Of a DNA stretch of 64,000 nucleotides, positions 1 to 6,865 are shown piece after piece. Each line of letters begins with the position of its first letter. Position 1 is the stretch's first letter. The notes beneath the pieces are model-generated. The model was not told where the DNA came from. It ran no database searches and worked only from the letters and a program-made list of their open reading frames with translations. This stretch comes from Clostridia bacterium (lineage in GTDB: Bacteria > Bacillota > Clostridia > Oscillospirales > Acutalibacteraceae), in the NCBI GenBank assembly GCA_017438845.1, contig JAFRUO010000012.1, forward strand, positions 96,809-160,808, given 5' to 3'. The translations under genes and the position numbers were made by a program.

Positions 1-120
1 ATGCGTGAATTTTGCAAGGACGATTTTGAGATAATATGTGTCGCCGACACGGAAAGCTTTAAGAAATATTCTTTAAAAGAGTTGCTTCCGAATGGATTTT
101 CCGGCAGCAATCTTAAGTGA
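1..120 (+). CDS. cdd: cytidine deaminase, C-terminal part (5' end outside window)
   Basis: Only the last 39 codons are in the window, ending in TGA at 118-120; the ATG at position 1 is probably an internal Met. The tail, with MREFC followed by a YSLKELLPNGFSGSNL-type ending, matches my recollection of the C-terminus of homotetrameric cytidine deaminase (in Bacillus: CRQVISELC ... VEELLPGAFSSEDL). The enzyme deaminates cytidine and deoxycytidine to uridine and deoxyuridine. The catalytic zinc motifs would lie upstream, so identity rests on the C-terminal pattern and on the next gene, pyrimidine-nucleoside phosphorylase, which starts 10 bases downstream and would use its product. The two genes are probably cotranscribed. 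Confidence 0.72.
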   Translation: MREFCKDDFEIICVADTESFKKYSLKELLPNGFSGSNLK

Positions 121-130
121 GGGCTAAAAT

Positions 131-1432
131 ATGAGAATGTATGATATAATCGAAAAAAAGAGAAACGGGTTCGAGCTGAGCGATGAAGAAATAAAATTCT
201 TTATTGACGGCTTTACCTCGGGCGATATTCCCGATTATCAGGCTTCTGCTTTGATGATGGCAATTTATTTTCGCGGTATGAGTGAAAGAGAAACGGTGAC
301 GCTTACATTGGCTATGGCTGATTCGGGCGACAGAGTCGATTTGTCGGAATTCGGCTCGCTTTCCGTTGACAAGCATTCTACGGGCGGCGTCGGTGACAAG
401 ACAAGCCTTATCGTTGCTCCGATTGTAGCTTCGCTCGGCGCAAAGGTTACAAAAATGTCGGGAAGAGGACTCGGCCATACGGGCGGCACAGTAGACAAGC
501 TTGAATCTATTCCCGGTTATAAAACTACTTTATCCAAAGAAGAATTTTTTAATCAGATTAAAAATACAGGCATTGCCGTAATAGGTCAAAGCGGAAATTT
601 AACACCCGCCGACAAAAAGCTTTATGCGCTTCGTGATGTAACGGCTACCGTAGAAAGTATTCCGCTTATCACTTCAAGCATAATGAGCAAAAAAATTGCC
701 GCAGGCTCTCATTCGATTGTACTTGATGTAAAGGTCGGTTCAGGAGCATTTATGAAAGACCTTCAAAGTGCGGAAATACTTGCGCGTGAAATGGTAAAAA
801 TCGGTAAAATGTGCGGCAGGAATATCGCCGCTGTTTTAAGCGATATGGACGCTCCGCTCGGAACAAATATCGGAAATTCGCTTGAGGTAGTTGAAGCGGT
901 TAAGGTATTAAAGAATGAACTTCACAACGATTTATACGAGGTGTGCGTAACGCTTGCAACGCAAATGGTTTGCTTAAGCTTAGGGTACACTCCCGAAAAA
1001 GCCAAAGACAGTGTTATTAATGCAATTGAAAGCGGTTCCGCTTTCAACAAAATGAAGCAGTGGATTGCCGCACAGGGCGGAGATATAAGCTACCTTGAGG
1101 ATGTTACAAAATTCCCGAAAGCCGAGCTTTGTTATAATTTAACTGCCGAAGCTGATGCATATATTGCAGGCTTTGACTCGGAAAAAATCGGACTGAGTGC
1201 AGTTTGCCTCGGAGCAGGCAGGGCGACAAAGGAGGACAGTATTAATCACGCGGCAGGTATTGTTTTAAATAAGAAGCCGGGCGATAAGGTGACTAAAGGC
1301 GAAACTATTGCATCTCTTTATACCGACGAACCGGATTGTATTTCTTCCGCTGCCGAAATGTTTATTTCTGCTGTTTCTTATTCCGAAAACATACCTGAAA
1401 CAAAGCCTCTTATCTATCAGGTTATTCGTTAA
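131..1432 (+). CDS. pdp: pyrimidine-nucleoside phosphorylase
   Basis: Cytosolic phosphorolysis of uridine, deoxyuridine and thymidine to base plus (deoxy)ribose-1-phosphate. The 433-residue length fits the family. The signature is clear: residues about 83-90 KHSTGGVG followed by the glycine-rich SGRGLGHTGGT stretch that binds phosphate and substrate, then the conserved region with DVKVGSGAFMK. The start ATG at 131 has a GAGGG ribosome site overlapping the stop of the cytidine deaminase gene, so the two form a pyrimidine salvage unit. The alternative ATG at 137 is two codons in. No hairpin terminator follows; a promoter for the next operon lies about 15 bases after the stop. TdR-specific deoA is related, but the Firmicute enzyme is usually the broad-specificity Pdp. 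Confidence 0.93.
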   Translation: MRMYDIIEKKRNGFELSDEEIKFFIDGFTSGDIPDYQASALMMAIYFRGMSERETVTLTLAMADSGDRVDLSEFGSLSVDKHSTGGVGDKTSLIVAPIVASLGAKVTKMSGRGLGHTGGTVDKLESIPGYKTTLSKEEFFNQIKNTGIAVIGQSGNLTPADKKLYALRDVTATVESIPLITSSIMSKKIAAGSHSIVLDVKVGSGAFMKDLQSAEILAREMVKIGKMCGRNIAAVLSDMDAPLGTNIGNSLEVVEAVKVLKNELHNDLYEVCVTLATQMVCLSLGYTPEKAKDSVINAIESGSAFNKMKQWIAAQGGDISYLEDVTKFPKAELCYNLTAEADAYIAGFDSEKIGLSAVCLGAGRATKEDSINHAAGIVLNKKPGDKVTKGETIASLYTDEPDCISSAAEMFISAVSYSENIPETKPLIYQVIR

Positions 1433-1446
1433 AAGATTAATTATTA

Positions 1447-1475
1447 TTGCTTTTAATTTTTCTTAGTTGTATAAT
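1447..1475 (+). promoter_or_regulatory. predicted sigma-A promoter for the CooC/Hgd-like operon
   Basis: TTGCTT at 1447-1452 and a perfect TATAAT at 1470-1475 with a 17-base spacer, in a short AT-rich gap upstream of the ATG at 1508. Confidence 0.6.
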
Positions 1476-1507
1476 TTTAATTAAATTATTAATTGAAAGG
1501 TGTTTGT

Positions 1508-2269
1508 ATGAGTAAATCTGTTATTATTGCCGTTGCCGGTAAGGGCGGAGTCGGGAAAACCTCTTTATCTGCAACAATTGTAAGATGCCTTGTCGAAGCT
1601 TATCCCGACAAAAAAATTCTTGCTATTGATGCAGACCCTGCTGTCGGTCTTTCTACGGCGTTGGGTATTGACGTTAAAATGACCATTGATGATATAAGAA
1701 AGAAAATTATTGCTTCCGTTGACGAGGGCGATACAAGAGGAGCCGTTGAGCTTTTGAATGAAGCCAAATTCCGTATTTTTGACGCACTTGTCGAAACGGA
1801 CGGTTATTCCTTTATTGCGGTAGGACGTCCCGAAACTGCAGGTTGCTACTGCAAAATCAACTCATATCTAAAAGAGGTTATTTCAATTCTTTCCGATGAG
1901 TTTGATTATGTTGTAATTGACGGTGAGGCAGGTATAGAACAGATTAACAGGCGAGTTATGGAGAAGGTTACTCATCTTTTGCTTATCACTGACCCGAGCA
2001 AAAAGGGCTGTCAGGTAATCAATACTATAAAAGGTGTTGCCGACTCACTTGTTATGTATGAAAAAATCGGAGCAATTGTCAACCGTTTGCCCGATGATTC
2101 CTTAAAGGGAGTTATTGATACCTCGCCGATTGAAATACTCAGCTATATCAGCGATGACAAAAACCTTTCAATGTTTGACATTCAGGGTGAAAACATATTT
2201 AATCTTCCCGCAGACTCCAATGTAGTAAAGGGAGTGAAGGAAGCGTTAAATAAAATGGGGGTATTATAA
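1508..2269 (+). CDS. CooC-like P-loop ATPase (MinD/ParA superfamily)
   Basis: Residues 9-19 hold the deviant Walker A motif AGKGGVGKTSL, DADP follows at 41-44, and DGEAGIEQINRR is the Walker B/switch region. GRPETAGCYCK carries a CxC pair (Cys113, Cys115) at the place where CooC, the nickel-insertion ATPase of carbon monoxide dehydrogenase, has its metal-binding CxC. CooC-type proteins dimerise on ATP and deliver metal to CODH or acetyl-CoA synthase. I start at ATG 1508, with the ribosome site GAAAGG at 1495-1500; an in-frame TTG at 1493 would overlap it. No CODH gene is in the window. The gene heads an operon of dehydratase-like iron-sulfur proteins and an acetyl-CoA-synthase-like protein, so a role in assembling a metal cluster of that system is inferred. 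Confidence 0.8.
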   Translation: MSKSVIIAVAGKGGVGKTSLSATIVRCLVEAYPDKKILAIDADPAVGLSTALGIDVKMTIDDIRKKIIASVDEGDTRGAVELLNEAKFRIFDALVETDGYSFIAVGRPETAGCYCKINSYLKEVISILSDEFDYVVIDGEAGIEQINRRVMEKVTHLLLITDPSKKGCQVINTIKGVADSLVMYEKIGAIVNRLPDDSLKGVIDTSPIEILSYISDDKNLSMFDIQGENIFNLPADSNVVKGVKEALNKMGVL

Positions 2270-3466
2270 GTGAAGGATTTAAAGCATCTGATATATTTCG
2301 AAAACCTTCTGCAGGATGCTCACAACGATTTGGTTAAGGAATATATCGCCAAAGGGAATAAAGCGGTAGCTTATACCTGTTACCATATTCCCGAGGTAAT
2401 TCTTAACGTCGGTGACTGCTTTTCTGTAAGGCTCAGAGCTCCGAGAACAGGCTCAATGGATATTGCTACATATTATATGAGCTCATATCTTTGCGGCTAT
2501 TCAAAGGCTTTGCTTGAGAGGGGAATAGAAGGCGGATATAATTTTCTTTCTGCCTTTATCGGCTCGGAATCCTGCTCGGAAATGAACAGAACGTACGAGC
2601 ATTTTGAGCTTTTAAATCTTGTTGATAACGAAAAGTTTTTCGTTTCTATTGCCGACATTCCCTTTAAAATTGCACCTCACACTATTAAGCATTATGCAAA
2701 CCAGATGCAGATTAAAGTGCTTGACAGACTGCACGAAAGTTACGGCGTTGACATAAGCGAGCAGTCTTTAAGAAAAGCTGTTGAACAGCACAACGAGGTT
2801 TGCAGATTAATTACGGAAATAGGGGAGTACCGTAAGGAAGAAAATCCGCGAATTACCGGTTATGAATTCCACGTAATTAATCTTGTTACCTACTGCTGCC
2901 CGAAAGAGCTTATCTTACCTTATCTAAGAGAAACAGCTGAAGAGCTTAAGACAAGGGAGCCCGACGCTAAGAAAAATTACAGGGCTAAGGTTGTTGTAGT
3001 CGGCAGTGAAATGGACGATCCCGATTTTACAAAGCTCATTGAAGAATCGGGCGCGCTCGTTGTTGCAGACCGTTATTGCTTTGGCTCGCTTCCCGGCAGA
3101 GAGGAAATTCATCTTACCGATGAACACAACGTTCTTGAACAGATAGTGCTTCATTATATGAATACCTGCCAATGCCCGAGATATATGAATCAGGATAAGG
3201 TCAGAGGAAGAAAGGAATACGTTAAGCAGCTTGTTGAGGATTATCACGCTGACGGCGTAATATACGAACAAATAAAATTCTGCGAATACTGGGGCTACGA
3301 AAGAGCGCTTGCTTCGCATATAATTACCAACGAATTCGGAATACCTTCTGTTACCGTTGACAGGCAGTATACCGCAAACGCTTCGGGACAGCTAAGAACA
3401 AGAGTTCAGGCTTTTGTTGAAAGTCTGGAAATTAAGAAAATTCAGAAGGAAAAGGGGGTTAAATAA
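2270..3466 (+). CDS. HgdB-like 2-hydroxyacyl-CoA dehydratase family protein (beta-type subunit)
   Basis: A 398-residue member of the HgdB/BcrC family, whose subunits bind a [4Fe-4S] cluster (or, in DCCP proteins, a double-cubane cluster) and carry out radical or strongly reducing chemistry. Candidate cluster ligands are Cys37 in YTCYHIPE, Cys75 in YLCGYSKALLE and Cys102 in GSESCSEMNR. The C-terminal family signature is present: GVIYEQIKFCEYWGYE, then VDRQYTANASGQLRTRVQAF. It begins with GTG directly after the stop of the CooC-like gene, with GGGGG at 2257-2261 as ribosome site. Its stop overlaps the ATG of the HgdA-like gene by one base, so the two are probably made stoichiometrically. The substrate cannot be read from sequence; no CoA-transferase, acyl-CoA dehydrogenase or Etf gene is nearby. 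Confidence 0.82.
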   Translation: MKDLKHLIYFENLLQDAHNDLVKEYIAKGNKAVAYTCYHIPEVILNVGDCFSVRLRAPRTGSMDIATYYMSSYLCGYSKALLERGIEGGYNFLSAFIGSESCSEMNRTYEHFELLNLVDNEKFFVSIADIPFKIAPHTIKHYANQMQIKVLDRLHESYGVDISEQSLRKAVEQHNEVCRLITEIGEYRKEENPRITGYEFHVINLVTYCCPKELILPYLRETAEELKTREPDAKKNYRAKVVVVGSEMDDPDFTKLIEESGALVVADRYCFGSLPGREEIHLTDEHNVLEQIVLHYMNTCQCPRYMNQDKVRGRKEYVKQLVEDYHADGVIYEQIKFCEYWGYERALASHIITNEFGIPSVTVDRQYTANASGQLRTRVQAFVESLEIKKIQKEKGVK

Positions 3467-5016
3467 TGGGCTTTTGGGTTAATCAGCCGAAAAATCTCGG
3501 CAAGCTTCATAAGGACAAAACCGGTATCTTAAAGCACCGTGAATGGCGCGGACTCAGGGATACAATGTATGATTACTACCGTTGGCTTATCACCTGGAAG
3601 AATATTATTGTAATGACTCTTAAGGCTCCCGTTTCCACTGTAAAGGGTCTTGCCAATTACCGTTGGATGGCTTCATATCTGTCTGCGCCTGCCTGGGTTG
3701 ACAGACACACCGAGGGACTCAGAGGCACGCACCTCAGAATAGCCCATCTTCATTTTAATGCTCTCGTAAAGCCGACAACGGATATTATTAATTATCTTCT
3801 TGCAAACGACAAGCATTTTCATAAACATTCCAAGATGAGCGACAAGACGATTCTTGTTGACGAAATATTCTCATCCGAGCTTACCGCAGGCTTCCCGGGA
3901 CTGCACGATATTCATGTTTCTACCATTCCTATTTTTTTAACCTCCATGGTAGACCAGCAGATTACTCCGCCATATCTTGATATTACCGAAAGCTACGGAG
4001 TTCCTGCCGATGTTTGTCCGCTTCCTTCTGCAGAGGCAGGCGTTGCGATTAACGACGACTATCCGCTTGTCGGAAAATGTGCGCTTACCTGTAATATGCC
4101 CTGCGACGGTTCGGTTATCAATTCGAGCTTTATTGACAGACGTTTCAATGTTCCTACTTATCCTATAAATGTTCCGCTTCGTTATAACGGAGAGGATGTT
4201 CAGGAATATGCAGTTGAAGAGGTTAAAGCCGCAATTGCCTTCATTGAGGAGCAAATGGGAGTTAAATTTGATTGGGACGCCTTCTTTGAAGCTATGAACA
4301 GATATAACGGCCAGCTCGAATACGAAATGATGAAATGGGATATTAACAAGACCGATTATCCTCAGATGACGGGCGCTACCTTCTGGCTTTACAGACTGTT
4401 TTATTTCCATATTTCCGGCGGTATGAATAAGCTTTACACAAAGACCGACAAAAAGGTCAATAAGCTTATGATGAACGGCTATGAAAAGAAGGAACAGGTT
4501 TCTAAGGTCATGCGGCACAGAGCTATTGTCTGGTCATGTCCTGCAAACTATTATACTTCGCTTGCAAACTGGCTTGAAAACTGCTGGGGCGTTAATGTCG
4601 TAATGGATATGGAAACAATGATTTCTTACATTATGTATGACACTACCGACAAGGAAAAGGCTCTTGCGACATATGCCAAAACTCTTCAGAGAACGACAAT
4701 GAGAAAGCACACCAAAGGCGGCTATGCAAATGTTGTTGATGAGCTTTGGAGAATTGTTGATGAATTTAACGCCGATATGGTTATTATGTACGACCAGATT
4801 TCCTGCAAGGGAATGGACGGACTTGTCGGTATTTTCGATGATCAGGCAAGGGAAAGAAATATCAGCTTTATCTGGGTGCCTCAGGACCTTATGGATCCGC
4901 GCACTATTTCAAGAAGAGATATGCGTGAAAATATAAACAAGTATATGACAACAGTCCTCGGTGAAGAGCCTGTCGACCCGACGCTTGTTGACTTTGACGA
5001 TACATTAGCTTGGTAA
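3466..5016 (+). CDS. HgdA-like 2-hydroxyacyl-CoA dehydratase family protein (large subunit)
   Basis: 516 residues, related to the HgdA/BcrB side of the family. The C-terminal part contains the recognisable stretch DMVIMYDQISCKGMDGL and later FIWVPQDLMDPRTISRRDMR, equivalent to the substrate/cluster-facing region of the family. Residues 184-213 hold four closely placed cysteines (Cys184, Cys205, Cys209, Cys213), with a CxxxCxxxC pattern at 205-213 that could bind a cluster. The N-terminal 120 residues are basic and aromatic and have no signature I recognise. Translation is probably coupled to the preceding gene through the TAATG overlap. It likely forms a heterodimer with the HgdB-like protein and is reduced by the activator encoded next. 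Function unknown. Confidence 0.78.
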   Translation: MGFWVNQPKNLGKLHKDKTGILKHREWRGLRDTMYDYYRWLITWKNIIVMTLKAPVSTVKGLANYRWMASYLSAPAWVDRHTEGLRGTHLRIAHLHFNALVKPTTDIINYLLANDKHFHKHSKMSDKTILVDEIFSSELTAGFPGLHDIHVSTIPIFLTSMVDQQITPPYLDITESYGVPADVCPLPSAEAGVAINDDYPLVGKCALTCNMPCDGSVINSSFIDRRFNVPTYPINVPLRYNGEDVQEYAVEEVKAAIAFIEEQMGVKFDWDAFFEAMNRYNGQLEYEMMKWDINKTDYPQMTGATFWLYRLFYFHISGGMNKLYTKTDKKVNKLMMNGYEKKEQVSKVMRHRAIVWSCPANYYTSLANWLENCWGVNVVMDMETMISYIMYDTTDKEKALATYAKTLQRTTMRKHTKGGYANVVDELWRIVDEFNADMVIMYDQISCKGMDGLVGIFDDQARERNISFIWVPQDLMDPRTISRRDMRENINKYMTTVLGEEPVDPTLVDFDDTLAW

Positions 5017-5029
5017 AGGAGATAATTTA

Positions 5030-5824
5030 ATGAAATATTTTGGCGGATGTGACGTAGGTTCAACCTATGCAAAATGTGTAATACTTGATGAAAACGGAAA
5101 AATGGTTTCCGACTCAACCGTAAGAAGTAAGATTAACCCTGTTCAGAGCGCTCAGCTTGCACTCAGCGAAGCTCTTTCAAAGGTTGACGGACTTGAAACG
5201 GCTGAACAGCTCAGCTATCTTATCGGTACGGGATACGGAAGAAATAAGGTACCCTTTGCCGACGAAAACATTTCCGAAATCAGCTGTCACGCTATGGGCG
5301 TTCACGTTACCAACCCTGAGGTTAAGGCAATTATCGACATCGGAGGTCAGGACGTTAAGGGTATAGCAATTGACACTGACGGAACCGTTAAAAACTTTGC
5401 AATGAATGATAAGTGTGCCGCAGGTACTGGCAGATTTTTCGAGGCTATGGCAAACGCCTTTGAAATGAGTCTTCCCGAATTTTGCAAGCTTTCACTTAAT
5501 GCGAAGAATACTATTCCGATTACCGCTCAATGCACGGTTTTTGCAGAGAGCGAGGTTATCTCTCTTGTCGGTGAAGGCAAGCCTATGGACGAAATAGCCG
5601 CGGGTATTCAGCTTGCTGTTGCCAAGCGTTGCTTTGTTATGGCTAAAAAGGCCGGCGCTACCGATTCAATTACTCTTACGGGCGGATGCGCTAAAAACGA
5701 AGGCTTGAAAAAAGCGATTGAAAAGGTCCTTAAAATTAAGGTGGTTGACCTTGCAATTGACCCTCAGCTTATGGGAGCTCTCGGCGCTGCCGAATATGCA
5801 AGACAGAAAGGATTGGCAAAATGA
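5030..5824 (+). CDS. HgdC/BadF-like activator ATPase (component A)
   Basis: 264 residues of the BcrA/BadF/HgdC ASKHA-fold ATPase family, the homodimeric [4Fe-4S] proteins that use ATP to push an electron into dehydratase-type partners. Residues 6-15 form the phosphate-1 loop (GCDVGSTYAK) and residues 102-109 the IDIGGQDV loop. Cys129 in NDKCAAGTGRF and Cys168 in QCTVFAESEV match the two residues per monomer that hold the shared intersubunit cluster in HgdC. LTGGCAKNEGL is the adenosine motif. The ribosome site is AAGGAG at 5017-5022. Following the two HgdA/B-like subunits, it completes a three-component ATP-driven reductase. The stop overlaps the start of a tiny membrane protein gene (ATGA). 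Confidence 0.9.
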   Translation: MKYFGGCDVGSTYAKCVILDENGKMVSDSTVRSKINPVQSAQLALSEALSKVDGLETAEQLSYLIGTGYGRNKVPFADENISEISCHAMGVHVTNPEVKAIIDIGGQDVKGIAIDTDGTVKNFAMNDKCAAGTGRFFEAMANAFEMSLPEFCKLSLNAKNTIPITAQCTVFAESEVISLVGEGKPMDEIAAGIQLAVAKRCFVMAKKAGATDSITLTGGCAKNEGLKKAIEKVLKIKVVDLAIDPQLMGALGAAEYARQKGLAK

Positions 5825-5979
5825 TTAAAGCATTAATTATAATCGGAATCATTATAGCCGCGCTGTTTATTATTACCTTTACCGTTTACTTTTTAAACCT
5901 TGATATGAAGCTTGTGCGTTTTGTCTATGAAAAGCTTCAGGGGCATTACGATAATCTTGAAAAGGACAGAAAGCTTTAA
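5821..5979 (+). CDS. 52-residue single-pass membrane protein
   Basis: A small ORF with start and stop overlapping both neighbours: ATGA with the activator gene (5821-5824) and TAATG with the next gene (5979). This tight coupling argues that it is real. Residues 4-25 form one hydrophobic helix rich in Ile and Phe; the remainder (DMKLVRFVYEKLQGHYDNLEKDRK) is a charged, amphipathic cytosolic tail. No known domain. It might tether the iron-sulfur complex to the membrane, which is inference from position only. Confidence 0.68.
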   Translation: MIKALIIIGIIIAALFIITFTVYFLNLDMKLVRFVYEKLQGHYDNLEKDRKL

Positions 5980-6674
5980 TGATTTTGTATGACGGTTTTA
6001 TAAAAGATATCGAAGCTCTGGTTCACGCTTGCGACAGTGTTTTTCCTTATTCCGAGCCTGCACTTAAGGACGCTCCGAAAAGCAACATTATGCTGTTGAA
6101 GGATACGGCTTTTGAGCTTGGCGGAAGCTCACAGCCTAATGTGAGTACTCTTGCTGTCAGCAGTGATATGCATTTTGACAACTGTACTTATTTAATAGGG
6201 CAGGATCTTTATACAATCAAAAGGGACTGCGCTTTCGGTAAAATCGTGTTGCTTGAAATAGCCGACGTTTCCGAGGATGAAGCTTTTGAAAAAATCAAAG
6301 AGCTTGAGCTTGTCCGTTATAAATACTGTCCGGAAGGCTTTATGACAAGGGCTTCTGCGCTTAGTATGCGTGAGCAGATTCGTGTAGGAAAAAAGACGGT
6401 TAATAAAAAAATCAGCTTTAAGGAATATGGTAATTTCTTAATAAAGAAATATCTTTCTTTTCCTTTGGTTAAAAGCGTTAAGGTTGTTTTTATTACAGGC
6501 GATTTTGACTATACGTCTTTAAGCGTTATTTCCGAAAAAATAAAAAGCACCACAGGGGCGCTTAATCACATATTTGATAATATTCTTTTTGACTGCAATA
6601 GTTGTAATTTAAAGGAAATATGTGATGAGGTTGAAGGTATGAAGGAGCTACACCGTAAAACTGTGCAAAAGTAA
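5979..6674 (+). CDS. stand-alone acetyl-CoA synthase (AcsB/CdhC) middle-domain-like protein
   Basis: 231 residues. From memory of Moorella AcsB, residues 40-230 line up with the region just before the A-cluster domain: AFELGGSSQP with the VEMGGNRTP segment, NCTYLIGQDL with IEVIGPDID, FKEYGNFLIKKYLSFPLV (147-164) with FKNYGEILVAKMKEEFPA, and VKVVFITGD with VQVTIFTD. AcsB then runs into its A-cluster domain; here the protein instead ends after FDCNSCNLKEIC (Cys206, Cys209, Cys215) and a short tail. The A-cluster domain and the N-terminal CODH-contact domain are absent, so it cannot be a complete synthase. The CxxCx5C motif may bind a metal cluster. It is the last gene of the CooC/Hgd-like operon and overlaps the small membrane protein by one base. 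I infer it acts as a binding or docking module; homology should be tested by profile search. Confidence 0.6.
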   Translation: MILYDGFIKDIEALVHACDSVFPYSEPALKDAPKSNIMLLKDTAFELGGSSQPNVSTLAVSSDMHFDNCTYLIGQDLYTIKRDCAFGKIVLLEIADVSEDEAFEKIKELELVRYKYCPEGFMTRASALSMREQIRVGKKTVNKKISFKEYGNFLIKKYLSFPLVKSVKVVFITGDFDYTSLSVISEKIKSTTGALNHIFDNILFDCNSCNLKEICDEVEGMKELHRKTVQK

Positions 6675-6851
6675 AACAAAAGGCAGACTATCGTCAAAGT
6701 CACGGTAATCTGCCTTTTTTCTGTCATATTTCTTTTTGTTCTTTCTGACTTTTGTAACCGGATTGATTTTACCCCAGTCAGCTCTTTTGCTTTTGTCGAT
6801 TTCTTTCCTTTTCCTTTTGGATAGCTTATCGTAGCTTATGTGTTTTTCCAT
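6648..6851 (-). CDS. small lysine/arginine-rich protein of unknown function
   Basis: 67 residues, very basic (KLSKRKRKEIDKSKR near the N-terminus, then WGKINPVTKVRKNKKKYDRKKADYRD). Small clostridial proteins with a similar 'WG-NPVT-K' pattern exist in my memory but have no assigned role. The ATG at 6851 is preceded on the minus strand by AGAAAGGA with good spacing; an upstream TTG at 6869 would put that ribosome site inside the gene. The 3' end overlaps the end of the convergent acetyl-CoA-synthase-like gene by 27 bases and contains the shared terminator hairpin, so the last 20 or so residues (hydrophobic, LPFVLLLHS) may be poorly conserved. Confidence 0.6.
   Translation of the reverse strand: MEKHISYDKLSKRKRKEIDKSKRADWGKINPVTKVRKNKKKYDRKKADYRDFDDSLPFVLLLHSFTV
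6678..6720 (+). terminator. intrinsic terminator of the CooC/Hgd-like operon
   Basis: Inverted repeat AAAAGGCAGA (6678-6687) and TCTGCCTTTT (6709-6718) followed by a T run. It lies inside the 3' end of the convergent small gene, and its A/T flanks could let it act on both strands. Confidence 0.75.
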
Positions 6852-6865
6852 ATTATCGTCCTTTC

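Noticed and set aside
3937..4518. Long antisense reading frame (193 codons) inside the HgdA-like gene
   Set aside because: No ribosome site or family features; the plus-strand frame has clear homology, so this is a shadow.
2270..5824. Assignment of the Hgd-like genes as a genuine 2-hydroxyglutaryl- or lactoyl-CoA dehydratase
   Set aside because: No CoA-transferase, hydroxyacid dehydrogenase, acyl-CoA dehydrogenase or Etf gene is near, and CooC- and ACS-like genes are; only family-level naming is justified.
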